From contig JAKAMG010000015.1 in NCBI GenBank assembly GCA_021812985.1, forward strand, positions 1 through 64,000: a stretch of DNA of 64,000 nucleotides, in the 5' to 3' direction. The stretch is from Bacteroidota bacterium (lineage in GTDB: Bacteria; Bacteroidota; Ignavibacteria; Kryptoniales; JAKASW01). Every line of letters begins with the position of its first letter. Position 1 is the stretch's first letter. The notes under the pieces were generated by a model that did no database searches, was not told the DNA's origin, and saw only the letters and a list, made by a program, of their open reading frames with translations. Shown here one piece after another: positions 17,493 through 26,897 of this stretch. Both the position numbers and the translations under genes were made by a program.

Positions 17493-17629
17493 AGTCACGC
17501 GACAAGACCCGCCTCGGCGTCTTTCGGAGGATCATGGATCGCTTTAGATTATCGGCATCAGCAAGCACATCAGCCAGTCGCAGAGATATCGGATTAGACA
17601 TTCAGCCTGGTGGGCCGGTGCGGGTCCGA

Positions 17630-17878
17630 TCAGTTGAGCGCGAGCTCAACGCGTCTGACTTCGGCCACCTTGAGCAGGACCGCCCGTTCTACCCCGGCCC
17701 TCAGGGTCATAGGCCTGAGCGGGCAAACCGCGCATGAACCGTGAAACCTCACACGAAGAATTCCGTCATGCTCCAGGTCGACATACTCCACGCTGCCGTG
17801 GTCAATCGCAAGGAACCTGTTAGACTCTGACAGCGCGTCCTTTATTTTTTCCACCACTTCCGGAGCGAAATCGGTCAT
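17630..17878 (-). CDS. NifU-like C-terminal domain Fe-S scaffold protein
   Basis: 82-residue protein equal to the NifU C-terminal (Nfu) domain. The CxxC that binds the cluster is at Cys49 and Cys52 (GSCAVCPL). It carries or transfers an Fe-S cluster in the cytoplasm. It begins three bases after the stop of the Mrp-type ATPase gene, which has the same general task, so the two form an Fe-S unit. Two bacterial families share this domain; the small size fits a stand-alone Nfu protein. It is convergent with ftsE and I see no terminator in 17493-17629. Confidence 0.9.
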   Translation of the reverse strand: MTDFAPEVVEKIKDALSESNRFLAIDHGSVEYVDLEHDGILRVRFHGSCAVCPLRPMTLRAGVERAVLLKVAEVRRVELALN

Positions 17879-17881
17879 AGG

Positions 17882-18970
17882 TCAGAGTGAGATTTCTATC
17901 TTGGACTTGCTATCTGCGGACATATTTGAGATGCTAATCTTCGCGGCAAGCTGTCTTGCTGCGGCCCTTATCATCTGTGACTGTTCCGACTCGGGCTCAG
18001 TAAGCACTATGGGCCTCCCAGTGTCTCCGCCGATTCTTATTGGAGTGTAAATGGGTATTTCTCCGAGGAACGGCACACCAAAAGATTCTGCCGTCTTTTT
18101 GCCGCCGCCGTGGCTGAAAATATCCTCACGATGACCGCAATGGGAACAGACGTAGTAACTCATGTTCTCGATCACGCCCATTATAGGGACATTGACCTTC
18201 TGGAACATTCTCACCCCTCGCCTCACGTCGGCTAGCGAAACATCCTGCGGGGTCGTGACAATAACCGCTCCCGTTAGGGGAAGAGTCTGGACAAGCGTCA
18301 GCTGGACGTCACCTGTACCCGGAGGGAGGTCGAATATCATATAGTCCAAATCATCCCAAACCACGTCAGTCAGGAACTGCTTCACAGCTCCGCTCGCCAT
18401 GGGACCGCGCCATATCATCGGCGTCTCTGTGTCCACTAGAAAACCAATGGACATCATCTTGATTCCGAACTTCTCGACCGGAAAAATCTTGAACCTATTC
18501 TCGTCGATCTTTTCAGTCTCGGGTCTTTCCGTCACTCCAAGCATCAGGGGAAGGGACGGACCATAGACGTCAGCGTCAACTATTCCGACTTTTGCACCAT
18601 CTGCGGCGAGCGCCATTGCAAGATTAACCGCGACTGTCGACTTACCGACACCCCCCTTCCCGCTCGCGACGGCTATAGTGTTCTTTACGCCCGGTAGGAT
18701 TTGCTCCCTTACCTGATTTGAGTGTCCTACGACCTGGCTTGTCATATCAACTTTGATATCGCCCCTGAATCCCAACTTTCTCACTTCCTCAACCGCCTGA
18801 GACTTCATGTCGTCTCTCACGGGACAAGCGGGAGTGGTCAGTTGGATTTCGATATCAACCTTATGATCTGTAATCTCGACCTTCTTAACGAAACCGAGTG
18901 ATACAATATCCTTGTGCAAATCGGGATCTTTTATGTGGGAAAGTGCTGCGATAACTTCATCACGTGTCAT
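17882..18970 (-). CDS. mrp: Mrp/ApbC-type Fe-S cluster carrier ATPase with MIP18 domain
   Basis: 362-residue P-loop ATPase of the Mrp/NBP35 family, which carries Fe-S clusters to apoproteins. Residues 1-75 form an MIP18/DUF59 domain (EVIAALSHIKDPDLH; TTPACP). The deviant Walker A is GKGGVGKST (104-112), followed by the Walker B DADVYGPSLP and the YVCSHCGH motif whose two Cys bind a bridging cluster in a dimer. Length and layout are standard. It is followed after three bases by the NifU-like gene. The start ATG lies after an A/T-rich stretch with no gene for 150 bases upstream. Confidence 0.95.
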   Translation of the reverse strand: MTRDEVIAALSHIKDPDLHKDIVSLGFVKKVEITDHKVDIEIQLTTPACPVRDDMKSQAVEEVRKLGFRGDIKVDMTSQVVGHSNQVREQILPGVKNTIAVASGKGGVGKSTVAVNLAMALAADGAKVGIVDADVYGPSLPLMLGVTERPETEKIDENRFKIFPVEKFGIKMMSIGFLVDTETPMIWRGPMASGAVKQFLTDVVWDDLDYMIFDLPPGTGDVQLTLVQTLPLTGAVIVTTPQDVSLADVRRGVRMFQKVNVPIMGVIENMSYYVCSHCGHREDIFSHGGGKKTAESFGVPFLGEIPIYTPIRIGGDTGRPIVLTEPESEQSQMIRAAARQLAAKISISNMSADSKSKIEISL

Positions 18971-19127
18971 TTAAAAATCTCCAGAGCTTTCATTTTGCTT
19001 AATTGTAAATAAAATTAGCTTCCCCTGCCAAGAATTACAACCCACGTCCTCTTAACGCAGGACGCGCACCCTGCAACTAGTGAAACTCAAAGGGACCAAG
19101 ACCGCCGGAGTTCAGTTCACTCTGATG

Positions 19128-19997
19128 TTACTTCGCACGATACTGGGCTCCCCTCTTCTCCGTGGTTGTCTCCATGAACAATGAATCAAGCTCGACTGTC
19201 CCGACATACGGCACAAACCCGCGTTTCCGTGACCATGAGATGATACCGGACCGTGAAAGAGAATCATCCGGCGCCACGTAGTCGAGCTGCAACACGGTTA
19301 ATCTGTCTTCTCTGGCAATCCTGACTAGAGCATCCGCCTCCCTGCCGGCGATGCTGTCCGGACGAACCGCATATTCTTCCGCGCTGAAGTCATAATAGCC
19401 CTTGAGTCCCTCGACCATGACGGCGTCTGAGTACTTAGCCGCTTCCACCAATATTGGGATTACCCCATCCACGATCAGCAGGTGCCCTATGGATTCCGCC
19501 CTAATCTTTTTCAGAAGCATGATGGCACAAGAATCCATAGCCGGATATTCGTCCACGATACCGGCGAAGTCCACAAGGACACCGCAGAACCCCTTGCTGA
19601 AGATTTCAGGAAGTCGCACATCCCGAATTACCTTCCACCAGCTTGGGTCGCAAATATCGACATAATACCTGTCACTCCAATTCAAATCAGGTGAGAGTAC
19701 CATCGAGGTATCAATCAAATCGAAATAACTTCGGTATGTTTCTACCTCGCCCACGTTCATGTAGGCGATCGGTGTGCATCCGTGGGACTTCAGCACTGCA
19801 ATCGCTGAGGAGTCATAGTTGTCCGGGTCGAGGATGACTAAGTTGAATTTCTCCAGGTCGGTGAGGAGTGTATCCTGATAGTAAACTGCGGCAAATGAGG
19901 CGAGGTCGCCGATTGAAGAACGGCAAGTCTGTTTGGTTCTTGTTTGTGCGCCAGGCTGCGATTGTAGAATTAAGACTAGGACCGCGATATATCTCAC
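19128..19997 (-). CDS. Secreted GH114/TM1410-like glycosidase
   Basis: 289 residues including a signal peptide (hydrophobic 2-15, cleavage after GAQ). The rest is a single TIM-barrel-like domain of the GH114 group (endo-alpha-1,4-polygalactosaminidase and TM1410-like proteins), with family features such as YMNVGEVETYR, CDPSWWKVI and GVLVDFAG near residues 75-145. Family members cleave galactosamine-rich polysaccharides, but most are uncharacterised. It starts with GTG and follows the acyl-CoA dehydrogenase by 25 bases, so it is the last gene of that chain. Export and substrate are inferred. Confidence 0.75.
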   Translation of the reverse strand: MRYIAVLVLILQSQPGAQTRTKQTCRSSIGDLASFAAVYYQDTLLTDLEKFNLVILDPDNYDSSAIAVLKSHGCTPIAYMNVGEVETYRSYFDLIDTSMVLSPDLNWSDRYYVDICDPSWWKVIRDVRLPEIFSKGFCGVLVDFAGIVDEYPAMDSCAIMLLKKIRAESIGHLLIVDGVIPILVEAAKYSDAVMVEGLKGYYDFSAEEYAVRPDSIAGREADALVRIAREDRLTVLQLDYVAPDDSLSRSGIISWSRKRGFVPYVGTVELDSLFMETTTEKRGAQYRAK

Positions 19998-20022
19998 GGC
20001 CGCGGTCTCCGCAAGTCGAGCA

Positions 20023-21165
20023 TCAATTGTCGAGTATGCTCCTGGCTATGACCATTTTCTGAATCTCGCTCGTCCCCTCGCCAATCGTCAAGAGCTTTAC
20101 ATCCCTGTAAAGCTTTTCCACCGGGAAGTCCTTGGTGAATCCGTAGCCACCGTGGATCTGCACCGCCTCCTCTGTGCACTTAACCGCAACTTCGCTGGCA
20201 AAATATTTTGCGGTTGCAGCGGCCAGGTTTATATTTTTCCCGCTGTCCTTCAGGAATGCCGCTTTGTAGGCGAGGAGCCGGGCGGCGTCAATCTTCGTCG
20301 CCATATCCGATATCTTCCACTGTATGGCCTGAAACTCGGAGAGGGTTTTGCCAAACTGAACGCGCTCGGTTGCATACTTGACCGATGCATCCAGTGCCCC
20401 CTGAGCAACTCCAACCGCGAGCGCGGCGATGCCTATCCTGCCTGCATCCAATACCTGTAGCGCCTGTTTAAAACCGTCTCCCTCAGCGCCAACGAGATTC
20501 TCTTTAGGGAGGCGCATATTATCAAATATCATGGTGGCAGTGTCGCTCGCCCGCATCCCCAACTTGTTTTCCTTTCTGCCAACGTGGAATCCCGGCGTAC
20601 CTTTTTCGAAAACGAACGCGCTTATTCCCTTCTTGCCCTTGGAAGGATCTGTTAACGCCATCACAACGATAGTATCTGCGACTGAGCCGTGGGTTGTAAA
20701 CTGTTTCGTCCCATTGATGACATAATAATCGCCTTCGCGAACCGCAGTAGTGCGCATCGCCCCGGAGTCGCTTCCACTTGACGGCTCGGTCAGCCCCCAT
20801 GCCCCGATTTTTCTCCCTGAGGAGAGGTCCGGCAAATATTTCCGCTTTATTTCATCTCCGGCAAAATTATACAAATGACTCACGCAAAGCCCGTTATGCG
20901 CCGCCATCGACAGTCCAACCGATGGGTCAACACGGGATATCTCTTCGACGATGGAGCAGTAGTCTAGGTAGCTTAGGCCCGCACCCCCGTAGTTCTCGGG
21001 GACTGTAACACCCATAAATCCGAGTTCCCCCATCTTTCGCATGAGCTCCATCGGAAACTCCTGCGCCTCATCAAATTTCATGACTGAAGGGGCAATTTCA
21101 GTTCTGGCGAAATTCCGCGCCAGCTCCCTTACCTGTTCGTTCTCGACACTGAGTTTAAAGTCCAT
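20023..21165 (-). CDS. Short-chain acyl-CoA dehydrogenase
   Basis: 380-residue flavoprotein of the butyryl-CoA dehydrogenase type, oxidising acyl-CoA to enoyl-CoA. The catalytic Glu is at 363 in the motif GEGTSEIQ; FAD-binding segments WGLTEPSSGSD and FTTHGSVADT are visible. It shows the conserved QIHGGYGFTKDFPVEKLYRD stretch. Length is normal. It lies 80 bases downstream of meaB and upstream of the GH114 gene. Electron-transfer flavoproteins are not in the window. The exact chain-length preference is not readable from the sequence. Confidence 0.93.
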   Translation of the reverse strand: MDFKLSVENEQVRELARNFARTEIAPSVMKFDEAQEFPMELMRKMGELGFMGVTVPENYGGAGLSYLDYCSIVEEISRVDPSVGLSMAAHNGLCVSHLYNFAGDEIKRKYLPDLSSGRKIGAWGLTEPSSGSDSGAMRTTAVREGDYYVINGTKQFTTHGSVADTIVVMALTDPSKGKKGISAFVFEKGTPGFHVGRKENKLGMRASDTATMIFDNMRLPKENLVGAEGDGFKQALQVLDAGRIGIAALAVGVAQGALDASVKYATERVQFGKTLSEFQAIQWKISDMATKIDAARLLAYKAAFLKDSGKNINLAAATAKYFASEVAVKCTEEAVQIHGGYGFTKDFPVEKLYRDVKLLTIGEGTSEIQKMVIARSILDN

Positions 21166-21245
21166 ACGGCATCAATCTCCTTCGATAGAGTGTCTTGGCG
21201 CTAATCGTACTTTTGAAAGGGCTTACCTTTTGGGCCTGGCCCCTT

Positions 21246-22199
21246 TCATCTCGTCAAATCTTCAGCAAGTTGTATTGCAGATAGTTTGTTTGCAAGTACC
21301 AGATCGAGTTTTCCTTCGAGCTCAGCCAGGCGAGCTTCATTCCAGAAGCTTCGCCTCAGCTTCTCCGCCACAATGTCAAGAACGACATTCCTAATGCGTT
21401 CCCTGCGTCTCGGGAGGAGTTTGTTGGTCGAAGTAAGATAATTATGGTGCTTTTCAATTCCCTTGACAACCTCTTCAACCCCCCTGTTCTCGCTCGCGAT
21501 GGCCTTGACGATGAAAGGAGACCAGATCTCACTGTCCCTTTCTTCCCCCATCTGGGGGTGTGAGATTTGGAGTATCGTGGAAATCGCGTTGTATGACTGA
21601 TCCACACCAGGCCTGTCAGCCTTGTTCAGGACAAAGAAGTCGGCGATTTCCATCAGACCTGCCTTCATGGCCTGGACTGAATCGCCGGACTCAGGAGTCA
21701 GGACGACAACGGTTGTGTCAGCGGCTTCGGCAATGTCAAGCTCCGACTGCCCCACACCGACGGTCTCCATGAAGACGTAATCATAACCCGCCGCATCAAG
21801 AACGTCTGCCGCAAGCTGGGTGGTCTTGCTGAGTCCGCCGAGACTCCCCCGAGTCGCCATGCTGCGGACAAATATCCCTTCTCTCGAGCTCAGTTCCATC
21901 ATCCTCACTCTGTCCCCCAACAGGGCTCCACCGGTAAAGGGACTCGTAGGGTCGACTGCGATAATCGCGACGCGCCTACCGCCATCGTTCAAAAATCTTG
22001 CGAGCTTGCTGACCAGTGTGCTCTTCCCCGCACCCGGAGGTCCCGTCACTCCAACCCGGTAAGCCCTCCCGAGCCTTTGTTGAATCGAGGTCAAGAGCTT
22101 TAGGTGGTCGTTCTCCTGATCCTCGACAGCAGATATCGCCCTCGCGACCGCCCGCTTGTCCGATTCGAAAAGCCTCTCGACGAGATCAGTGACTGCCAT
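21246..22199 (-). CDS. meaB: Methylmalonyl-CoA mutase-associated GTPase MeaB
   Basis: 317-residue G3E-family GTPase that protects or reactivates the B12-dependent methylmalonyl-CoA mutase. Walker A is GPPGAGKS (53-60), switch region AVDPTSPFTGGALLGDR, base-recognition NKAD. The length is that of MeaB/ArgK. The mutase genes themselves are absent here; the neighbour is an acyl-CoA dehydrogenase, fitting branched or odd-chain acyl-CoA breakdown. It begins six bases after the epimerase stop, with a GGAAG-type Shine-Dalgarno, so it is part of the guaB-to-GH114 chain. Confidence 0.93.
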   Translation of the reverse strand: MAVTDLVERLFESDKRAVARAISAVEDQENDHLKLLTSIQQRLGRAYRVGVTGPPGAGKSTLVSKLARFLNDGGRRVAIIAVDPTSPFTGGALLGDRVRMMELSSREGIFVRSMATRGSLGGLSKTTQLAADVLDAAGYDYVFMETVGVGQSELDIAEAADTTVVVLTPESGDSVQAMKAGLMEIADFFVLNKADRPGVDQSYNAISTILQISHPQMGEERDSEIWSPFIVKAIASENRGVEEVVKGIEKHHNYLTSTNKLLPRRRERIRNVVLDIVAEKLRRSFWNEARLAELEGKLDLVLANKLSAIQLAEDLTR

Positions 22200-22205
22200 G
22201 ATTGG

Positions 22206-23123
22206 CTACTTCTTCCTGAAATACTCCACGGTTGTCCTGATCCCTTTGTCGAGACCGACCTGTGGCTCCCATCCCAGAATCTTCTTGGCCTTGGAGTAGT
22301 CAATAACGCTCCTCAACTGCTCGCCAGCCTTTGCAGGTCCGTGCTTCTCAGGCGAATTGATCCCGACCGACTCTCTGATCTTACCGAAGAGGACGTTTAC
22401 GTCGGTCTCCTTTGAAGTGCCAATGTTGAACGTATCAGACTTGTCGTAGTTCAGCGCAAGCACGTTCGCTCTGACAACATCCCCCACGTAAGTGTAGTCT
22501 CTAGTTTGCCTGCCGTCGCCGTTAATGACAGTTTCCTCCCCCTTCAACAACTTGCTTGTAAAAATGGCAACGACTCCGGCCTCACCGTGAGGATTCTGCC
22601 TCGGGCCGTAGATATTGGCATATCGAAGGACGACGTATTTCATGCCGTGAACAGCGTTGTAATAGAATAGATATTTTTCGACCGCGAGCTTCGCGATGCC
22701 GTATGGGGAGAGCGGGCGAGTGGGATGCTGTTCGTCTGCAGGGAAATAATCCTGCTCCCCATAGATCGCGCCACCCGTCGAGGCAAATATGACTTTTCCG
22801 ACTTTATACCTCAGGCAATTCTGAAGGAGGTTCAGCGTCCCGACGACGTTCACCGTCGAATCGAAGACTGGATCGGCGACAGAGCGCCTGACATCCATCT
22901 GTGCCGCGAAGTGGTTCATCACGTCAAACTTGTTTTCCTCAAATATCTTTTCCACGTTCGCGTCACGGATATCAACCTGAAAGAATTTCGCCTTAGGGTT
23001 CACGTTATCCAACGACCCTGAACTTAGGTCATCCACCACGTAGACGTCATGCCCCGCTTCTATGTATGCGTCAACCACATTTGAACCTATGAATCCAGCT
23101 CCGCCCGTCACAAGAATTTTCAC
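22206..23123 (-). CDS. NAD-dependent sugar-nucleotide epimerase (UDP-glucose 4-epimerase-like)
   Basis: 305-residue extended SDR. NAD motif GGAGFIG (7-13), catalytic Ser115 and Tyr141/Lys145 (YGIAK). The NIYGPRQNPHGEAGVV and GDGRQTRDYTYVGDV stretches are typical of UDP-glucose/UDP-GlcNAc 4-epimerases. The product would be a galactose-type sugar nucleotide for surface polysaccharide. It overlaps the start region of purD by four bases and is followed by meaB. Exact substrate not assignable. Confidence 0.9.
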   Translation of the reverse strand: MKILVTGGAGFIGSNVVDAYIEAGHDVYVVDDLSSGSLDNVNPKAKFFQVDIRDANVEKIFEENKFDVMNHFAAQMDVRRSVADPVFDSTVNVVGTLNLLQNCLRYKVGKVIFASTGGAIYGEQDYFPADEQHPTRPLSPYGIAKLAVEKYLFYYNAVHGMKYVVLRYANIYGPRQNPHGEAGVVAIFTSKLLKGEETVINGDGRQTRDYTYVGDVVRANVLALNYDKSDTFNIGTSKETDVNVLFGKIRESVGINSPEKHGPAKAGEQLRSVIDYSKAKKILGWEPQVGLDKGIRTTVEYFRKK

Positions 23124-24418
23124 AGACTGTTTCCTTTCTTTGCTTCAAATTCAATGGCCCTCTTGCCTATATCGTGACGATAAAACATACCGTCAAACCT
23201 TATTTGCTCCAGACGTTTGTACGCCAATTGGGCTGCGGCCCCGATGCTTCCACTTGGATCGGTCCCGACAACGCCGAGCACCCTTCCGCCCGAGGTCAAT
23301 ATCCTCACCCCATCCAGCGTCGATCCTGAATGGAAGACTTTAGTTCCTGCGAGGGTCGATTGAAGACCGCTAATTTCTTTCCCGTTTTCGTGATAATCGG
23401 GATAACCCTTCGATGCGGCAATCACGCAGACGGAGGCTGACCCGTTGAGAGCAAGCCTGTACGAAGACAACGATCTGTCCGCGCTAGCTTCCAGCAGTCC
23501 GACGACAGAGGAATCTATCATCTGCAATACGGCCTGCGTTTCAGGATCACCGAACCTGACATTGAACTCAACAACTTTTGGCCCATCGTTCGTAAGCATC
23601 ATACCACAGTAGAGACATCCCCTGAATGGGTAACCTTCAGCGGATGTGCCTTCAATTACTCTCTCAATCACAGCTGATTTTATGAAGTCGAGGTCGCCTT
23701 GATTGAGAAAAGGTGTTGGAGTGAACGCCCCCATCCCGCCTGTATTCTTGCCGGTGTCGTTGTCTCCAGACCGCTTGTGGTCCTGGGCAGCGGGTAGGAC
23801 GACGTAATCCCTGCCGTCAGTCACCGCAAACACCGAGGCTTCAACACCCTCCATGAATTCTTCCACGACGACACGCTCGCCGGCACCGCCGAACACTTTT
23901 TTGACGAATATTCTTTCGAGCTCCCCTTCCGCGTCCCTGGCGGATTCAACAATCGAGACTCCTTTTCCTGCTGCGAGCCCGTCGGCCTTAAGGACAAGCG
24001 GGTATTTTTCACCCCCCAGATAGTCGAGAAGCTCTTTATGCTGCTGTATCGTGAATGATCTCGAGGCGGCGGTGGGAATCTTCCACCTCTTCATGAATTC
24101 CTTCGCGAACACTTTGCTGGTCTCCAACCGGGCCGCCAGCTTCTTTGGGCCGAAGATCTTTTTTCCCCTGCTTTCAAAAGTGTCGACTATCCCTGCGCCA
24201 AGAGGCTGTTCAGGACCGACGACAGTCAGATCGATCTTATTGTCATCTGCGAAACGGAGTAGATGAAAGACATCATCCGACTTTATGTTGACAATTTCCG
24301 CCTGGCTCGAAATGCCCGCGTTGCCGGGTGCGCAGTAAATTGTCACTCCTTTGTCGCGGGCAATCGCATCAACGATGGCGTGCTCGCGCCCTCCTCCTCC
24401 AATCACCAATACTTTCAA
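23120..24418 (-). CDS. purD: Phosphoribosylamine-glycine ligase PurD
   Basis: 432-residue GARS enzyme that joins glycine to phosphoribosylamine, the second step of purine synthesis. It opens with KVLVIGGGGREHAI and shows the ATP-grasp features LVLKADGLAAGKGV, GGMGAFTP and VEFNVRFGDPETQ. Length is standard. It overlaps the glycosyltransferase upstream and the epimerase downstream by four bases each, so it is embedded in a mixed operon with guaB at the head. purL lies 12 kb away on the same strand. Confidence 0.96.
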   Translation of the reverse strand: MKVLVIGGGGREHAIVDAIARDKGVTIYCAPGNAGISSQAEIVNIKSDDVFHLLRFADDNKIDLTVVGPEQPLGAGIVDTFESRGKKIFGPKKLAARLETSKVFAKEFMKRWKIPTAASRSFTIQQHKELLDYLGGEKYPLVLKADGLAAGKGVSIVESARDAEGELERIFVKKVFGGAGERVVVEEFMEGVEASVFAVTDGRDYVVLPAAQDHKRSGDNDTGKNTGGMGAFTPTPFLNQGDLDFIKSAVIERVIEGTSAEGYPFRGCLYCGMMLTNDGPKVVEFNVRFGDPETQAVLQMIDSSVVGLLEASADRSLSSYRLALNGSASVCVIAASKGYPDYHENGKEISGLQSTLAGTKVFHSGSTLDGVRILTSGGRVLGVVGTDPSGSIGAAAQLAYKRLEQIRFDGMFYRHDIGKRAIEFEAKKGNSL

Positions 24419-25731
24419 TGGACGACTCCGACCTTTTCGTAAGAACCCCGGTAGTCGAGCTGATTTGACAGCTCCCTCGCCAGATCTCCGGCGAGCTTCA
24501 GGCGGTCATAATTGCGCGCAAACTCGGCGTCTATCTCAGGAAGATTATTGCCTTCCCAAAGACGGATGTAGTCTGCCATTGCCGCCTTGATACCTGCGAC
24601 ATCGTCTGGATTCACTACCGTACCAGCTCCGCTCTCGAGTATCGTGCTCCTTGCGACACCTTCAGGGACGAGACCGAGTATCGGTTTCCTGCTTCCGATA
24701 TATTCGTAGAGTTTGCCAGTTGAAATCATGTCCTCGCCGCGTCCATTCCCTATGGTCATCCACAGAACATCACTTGTAAGGAGATATCGGATGGCAGATT
24801 TGTGATCGAGGTATCCGAATATGCGTACGACATCGTTCAACCCAAGTGATTCCACGAGCGCAAGGTTCTCCTTCCTGAACGTGCCCACAAATACAGCCTC
24901 CACCTTCTTCCGGAGCTCCGGCCGCTCGTTGAGAAGCTCCGAGAGGGCACGGAGGAAATACTTCGGGGTCCTGTTTCTGTAGAATGTCCCGGAATACGTA
25001 AATCGCATCTTGTCGGAGAACGGCAACTTTATCGGGTCCTCTACGGTGAAGTCCTCCGGATCATATCCCTGCGGAATCAGCGCAATGTCGTTATAGCTGA
25101 GGAACCTGTAGCGTCTGAGCATCATCTCCTTGATTCTGCGGTTGATCGTAATTATCCGGTACGATGTTCTGAGCACTTTCTTCTCCAACCGTTGATGAAG
25201 AAGCTGATGAATCGGGGTCAGATAGAAATGGAGCGGGTTATCGACCCAGGCATCGCGATAGTCAAGCAGGAGTGGAATGTCAAACTCTTTTGAAAGCTGG
25301 GCACCTATGAGGTGGCACGTGTACGGAGGTGCAGTAGAGAAAATCGCGTCGAATTTCTCCTCGCGAAGGAGCTTTCGTCCGGTCTTAATCGCGTCGCGCT
25401 TCCAGCCGATCTTGTTGTCAGGTATGAATACCGCCTGACTGACCGTGCTCAGGAAGTTCCTCAGTTTCTCTTTTGGCATCTTGACCGGTTTGCCGGCGTC
25501 GAAGAGCCTTGTCGGATCTATGGAATTAGTTCGAACGGTTCTTATCCCGTTGTCGTTTAATTCTCTCAGCATTCCGTAATCGAGCGCGTAGTAAGCCGTC
25601 GGGGTAACAGTCAACACCGTCGGCTCCCAGTCATACTTGGGCAGGTACTTCACAAATTTTAAGGTGCGCTGTACGCCGCTTAAGCCCATTGGGGGAAAAT
25701 AATACGCGATCACAAGTACTTTATTAGGCAT
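24415..25731 (-). CDS. Glycosyltransferase (GT4-like)
   Basis: 438-residue GT-B-fold glycosyltransferase. The N-terminal half begins KVLVIAYYFPPMGLSGVQR, with the glycine-rich acceptor loop common in GT4 enzymes. The C-terminal donor half includes MTIGNGRGEDMISTGKLYEYIGS, resembling the E(x7)E donor motif. It probably transfers a sugar in surface polysaccharide or glycolipid synthesis in the cytoplasm. It lies between pepP (47-base gap) and purD (four-base overlap). Donor and acceptor are unknown. Confidence 0.85.
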   Translation of the reverse strand: MPNKVLVIAYYFPPMGLSGVQRTLKFVKYLPKYDWEPTVLTVTPTAYYALDYGMLRELNDNGIRTVRTNSIDPTRLFDAGKPVKMPKEKLRNFLSTVSQAVFIPDNKIGWKRDAIKTGRKLLREEKFDAIFSTAPPYTCHLIGAQLSKEFDIPLLLDYRDAWVDNPLHFYLTPIHQLLHQRLEKKVLRTSYRIITINRRIKEMMLRRYRFLSYNDIALIPQGYDPEDFTVEDPIKLPFSDKMRFTYSGTFYRNRTPKYFLRALSELLNERPELRKKVEAVFVGTFRKENLALVESLGLNDVVRIFGYLDHKSAIRYLLTSDVLWMTIGNGRGEDMISTGKLYEYIGSRKPILGLVPEGVARSTILESGAGTVVNPDDVAGIKAAMADYIRLWEGNNLPEIDAEFARNYDRLKLAGDLARELSNQLDYRGSYEKVGVVH

Positions 25732-25778
25732 TCAGTAAAAATCCTTTGTCTAGCCCAACGCCATGGTGCATAATTGAA

Positions 25779-26897
25779 TCAACGCCCACCGAAGGATGAA
25801 ATATAGTAATCAGGTTCTTTAGAAAAATGAGAGAGCTGTTCAACCCCGTCACGCGTCACGAGAAAGTCGTCTTCTATTCTGACGCCGCCAAGACGAGGCA
25901 GATATATCCCTGGTTCAATCGTAATCACGTTGCCCTCCTCGAGAACGTCCTCACTTGTCCTAGAGATACGCGGGAGCTCATGGATTCTCAAACCCAGCCC
26001 GTGACCTGTGCCATGACCGAAATACCTGCCGTACCCTTTCAGCTCGATGTAATCGCGGGCGGCCTTGTCCACTGCCTTCCCTTTCTTTCCTGCCCTCGCC
26101 GCATCAATCGCTTTCCGCTGAGCGTCGCGGACAATACTGTAAATCTTCACCAGCTCTCCCCTCGACTTCCTTCCCAGCTGGAAAGTCCTGGTGACGTCTG
26201 ACGCGTATCCGTCGTAGAAGCAACCGAAGTCTACTGTCACAAATTCGTTTCCGCGGATGTCTTTGTTCGAGGCGACACCATGCGGCATCGCACCGCGGCG
26301 CCCGCTCGCGACGATGGTTTCGAAAGACTTGTCGGAGGCGCCGAGGATCTTCTGGTTGAACTCAAGCATGGCGGCCAACTCGTTCTCCGATTTGCCTATC
26401 CAATCCTCCCGCACCAGAACATCGAGGGCGCTCCCGCTGATCGCACAGGCCTTCGATATCCGATCCACCTCCGACTTTGATTTCACCGCTGCCAGCTTCT
26501 CTATCACCATTGAGGTCCGGCTAAATCTGCAGGCCTTCAATTTACTCTCGGCTTCGGCAAGCGTCCCGACTGAAAGAGTATCTTCGATGCCGACCACCAC
26601 ATTTTTTCCAGCGCGAAAGAACCTCCTGGCGATGAAGTCGAGGACATTGCCGGAATAGATTAAGTTTTCGCAACTCCTGACCTGCTCGCGGGCTTGTGCC
26701 CGGTATCGGAAGTCCGTGAGGAAATGAGCGCTATCTCTGAAGATTAGCACGAAGCCTGAAGTCCCGCTGAATGTGGTTAGATAGCGGACATTCTGGATAT
26801 CAGCGACGAAGAAGGCGTCGAGAGAGTTCCTTCGCAGATAGCGCTGGAGCTCTTTGACCGCACGCATCGAGACCTTCTGCAAGTCAGTCATGCTCAT
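25779..26897 (-). CDS. M24-family Xaa-Pro aminopeptidase
   Basis: 372-residue metallopeptidase removing the first residue before proline. An N-terminal creatinase-like domain (about 12-135) precedes the pita-bread catalytic domain. The five metal ligands are recognisable: two Asp in [17 protein letters not shown], His in GHGTGHGLG, Glu in ITIEPGIY and Glu in VRIEDDF. Its start overlaps the guaB stop by four bases. A role in turnover of peptides in the cytoplasm is expected. Confidence 0.93.
   Translation of the reverse strand: MSMTDLQKVSMRAVKELQRYLRRNSLDAFFVADIQNVRYLTTFSGTSGFVLIFRDSAHFLTDFRYRAQAREQVRSCENLIYSGNVLDFIARRFFRAGKNVVVGIEDTLSVGTLAEAESKLKACRFSRTSMVIEKLAAVKSKSEVDRISKACAISGSALDVLVREDWIGKSENELAAMLEFNQKILGASDKSFETIVASGRRGAMPHGVASNKDIRGNEFVTVDFGCFYDGYASDVTRTFQLGRKSRGELVKIYSIVRDAQRKAIDAARAGKKGKAVDKAARDYIELKGYGRYFGHGTGHGLGLRIHELPRISRTSEDVLEEGNVITIEPGIYLPRLGGVRIEDDFLVTRDGVEQLSHFSKEPDYYISSFGGR

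Noticed and set aside
17534-17737. 67-residue plus-strand ORF with a GGAGG ribosome site, in the place of ftsX
   Set aside because: Low-complexity Ser/Arg-rich product without membrane segments, and it is antisense to the NifU-like gene.
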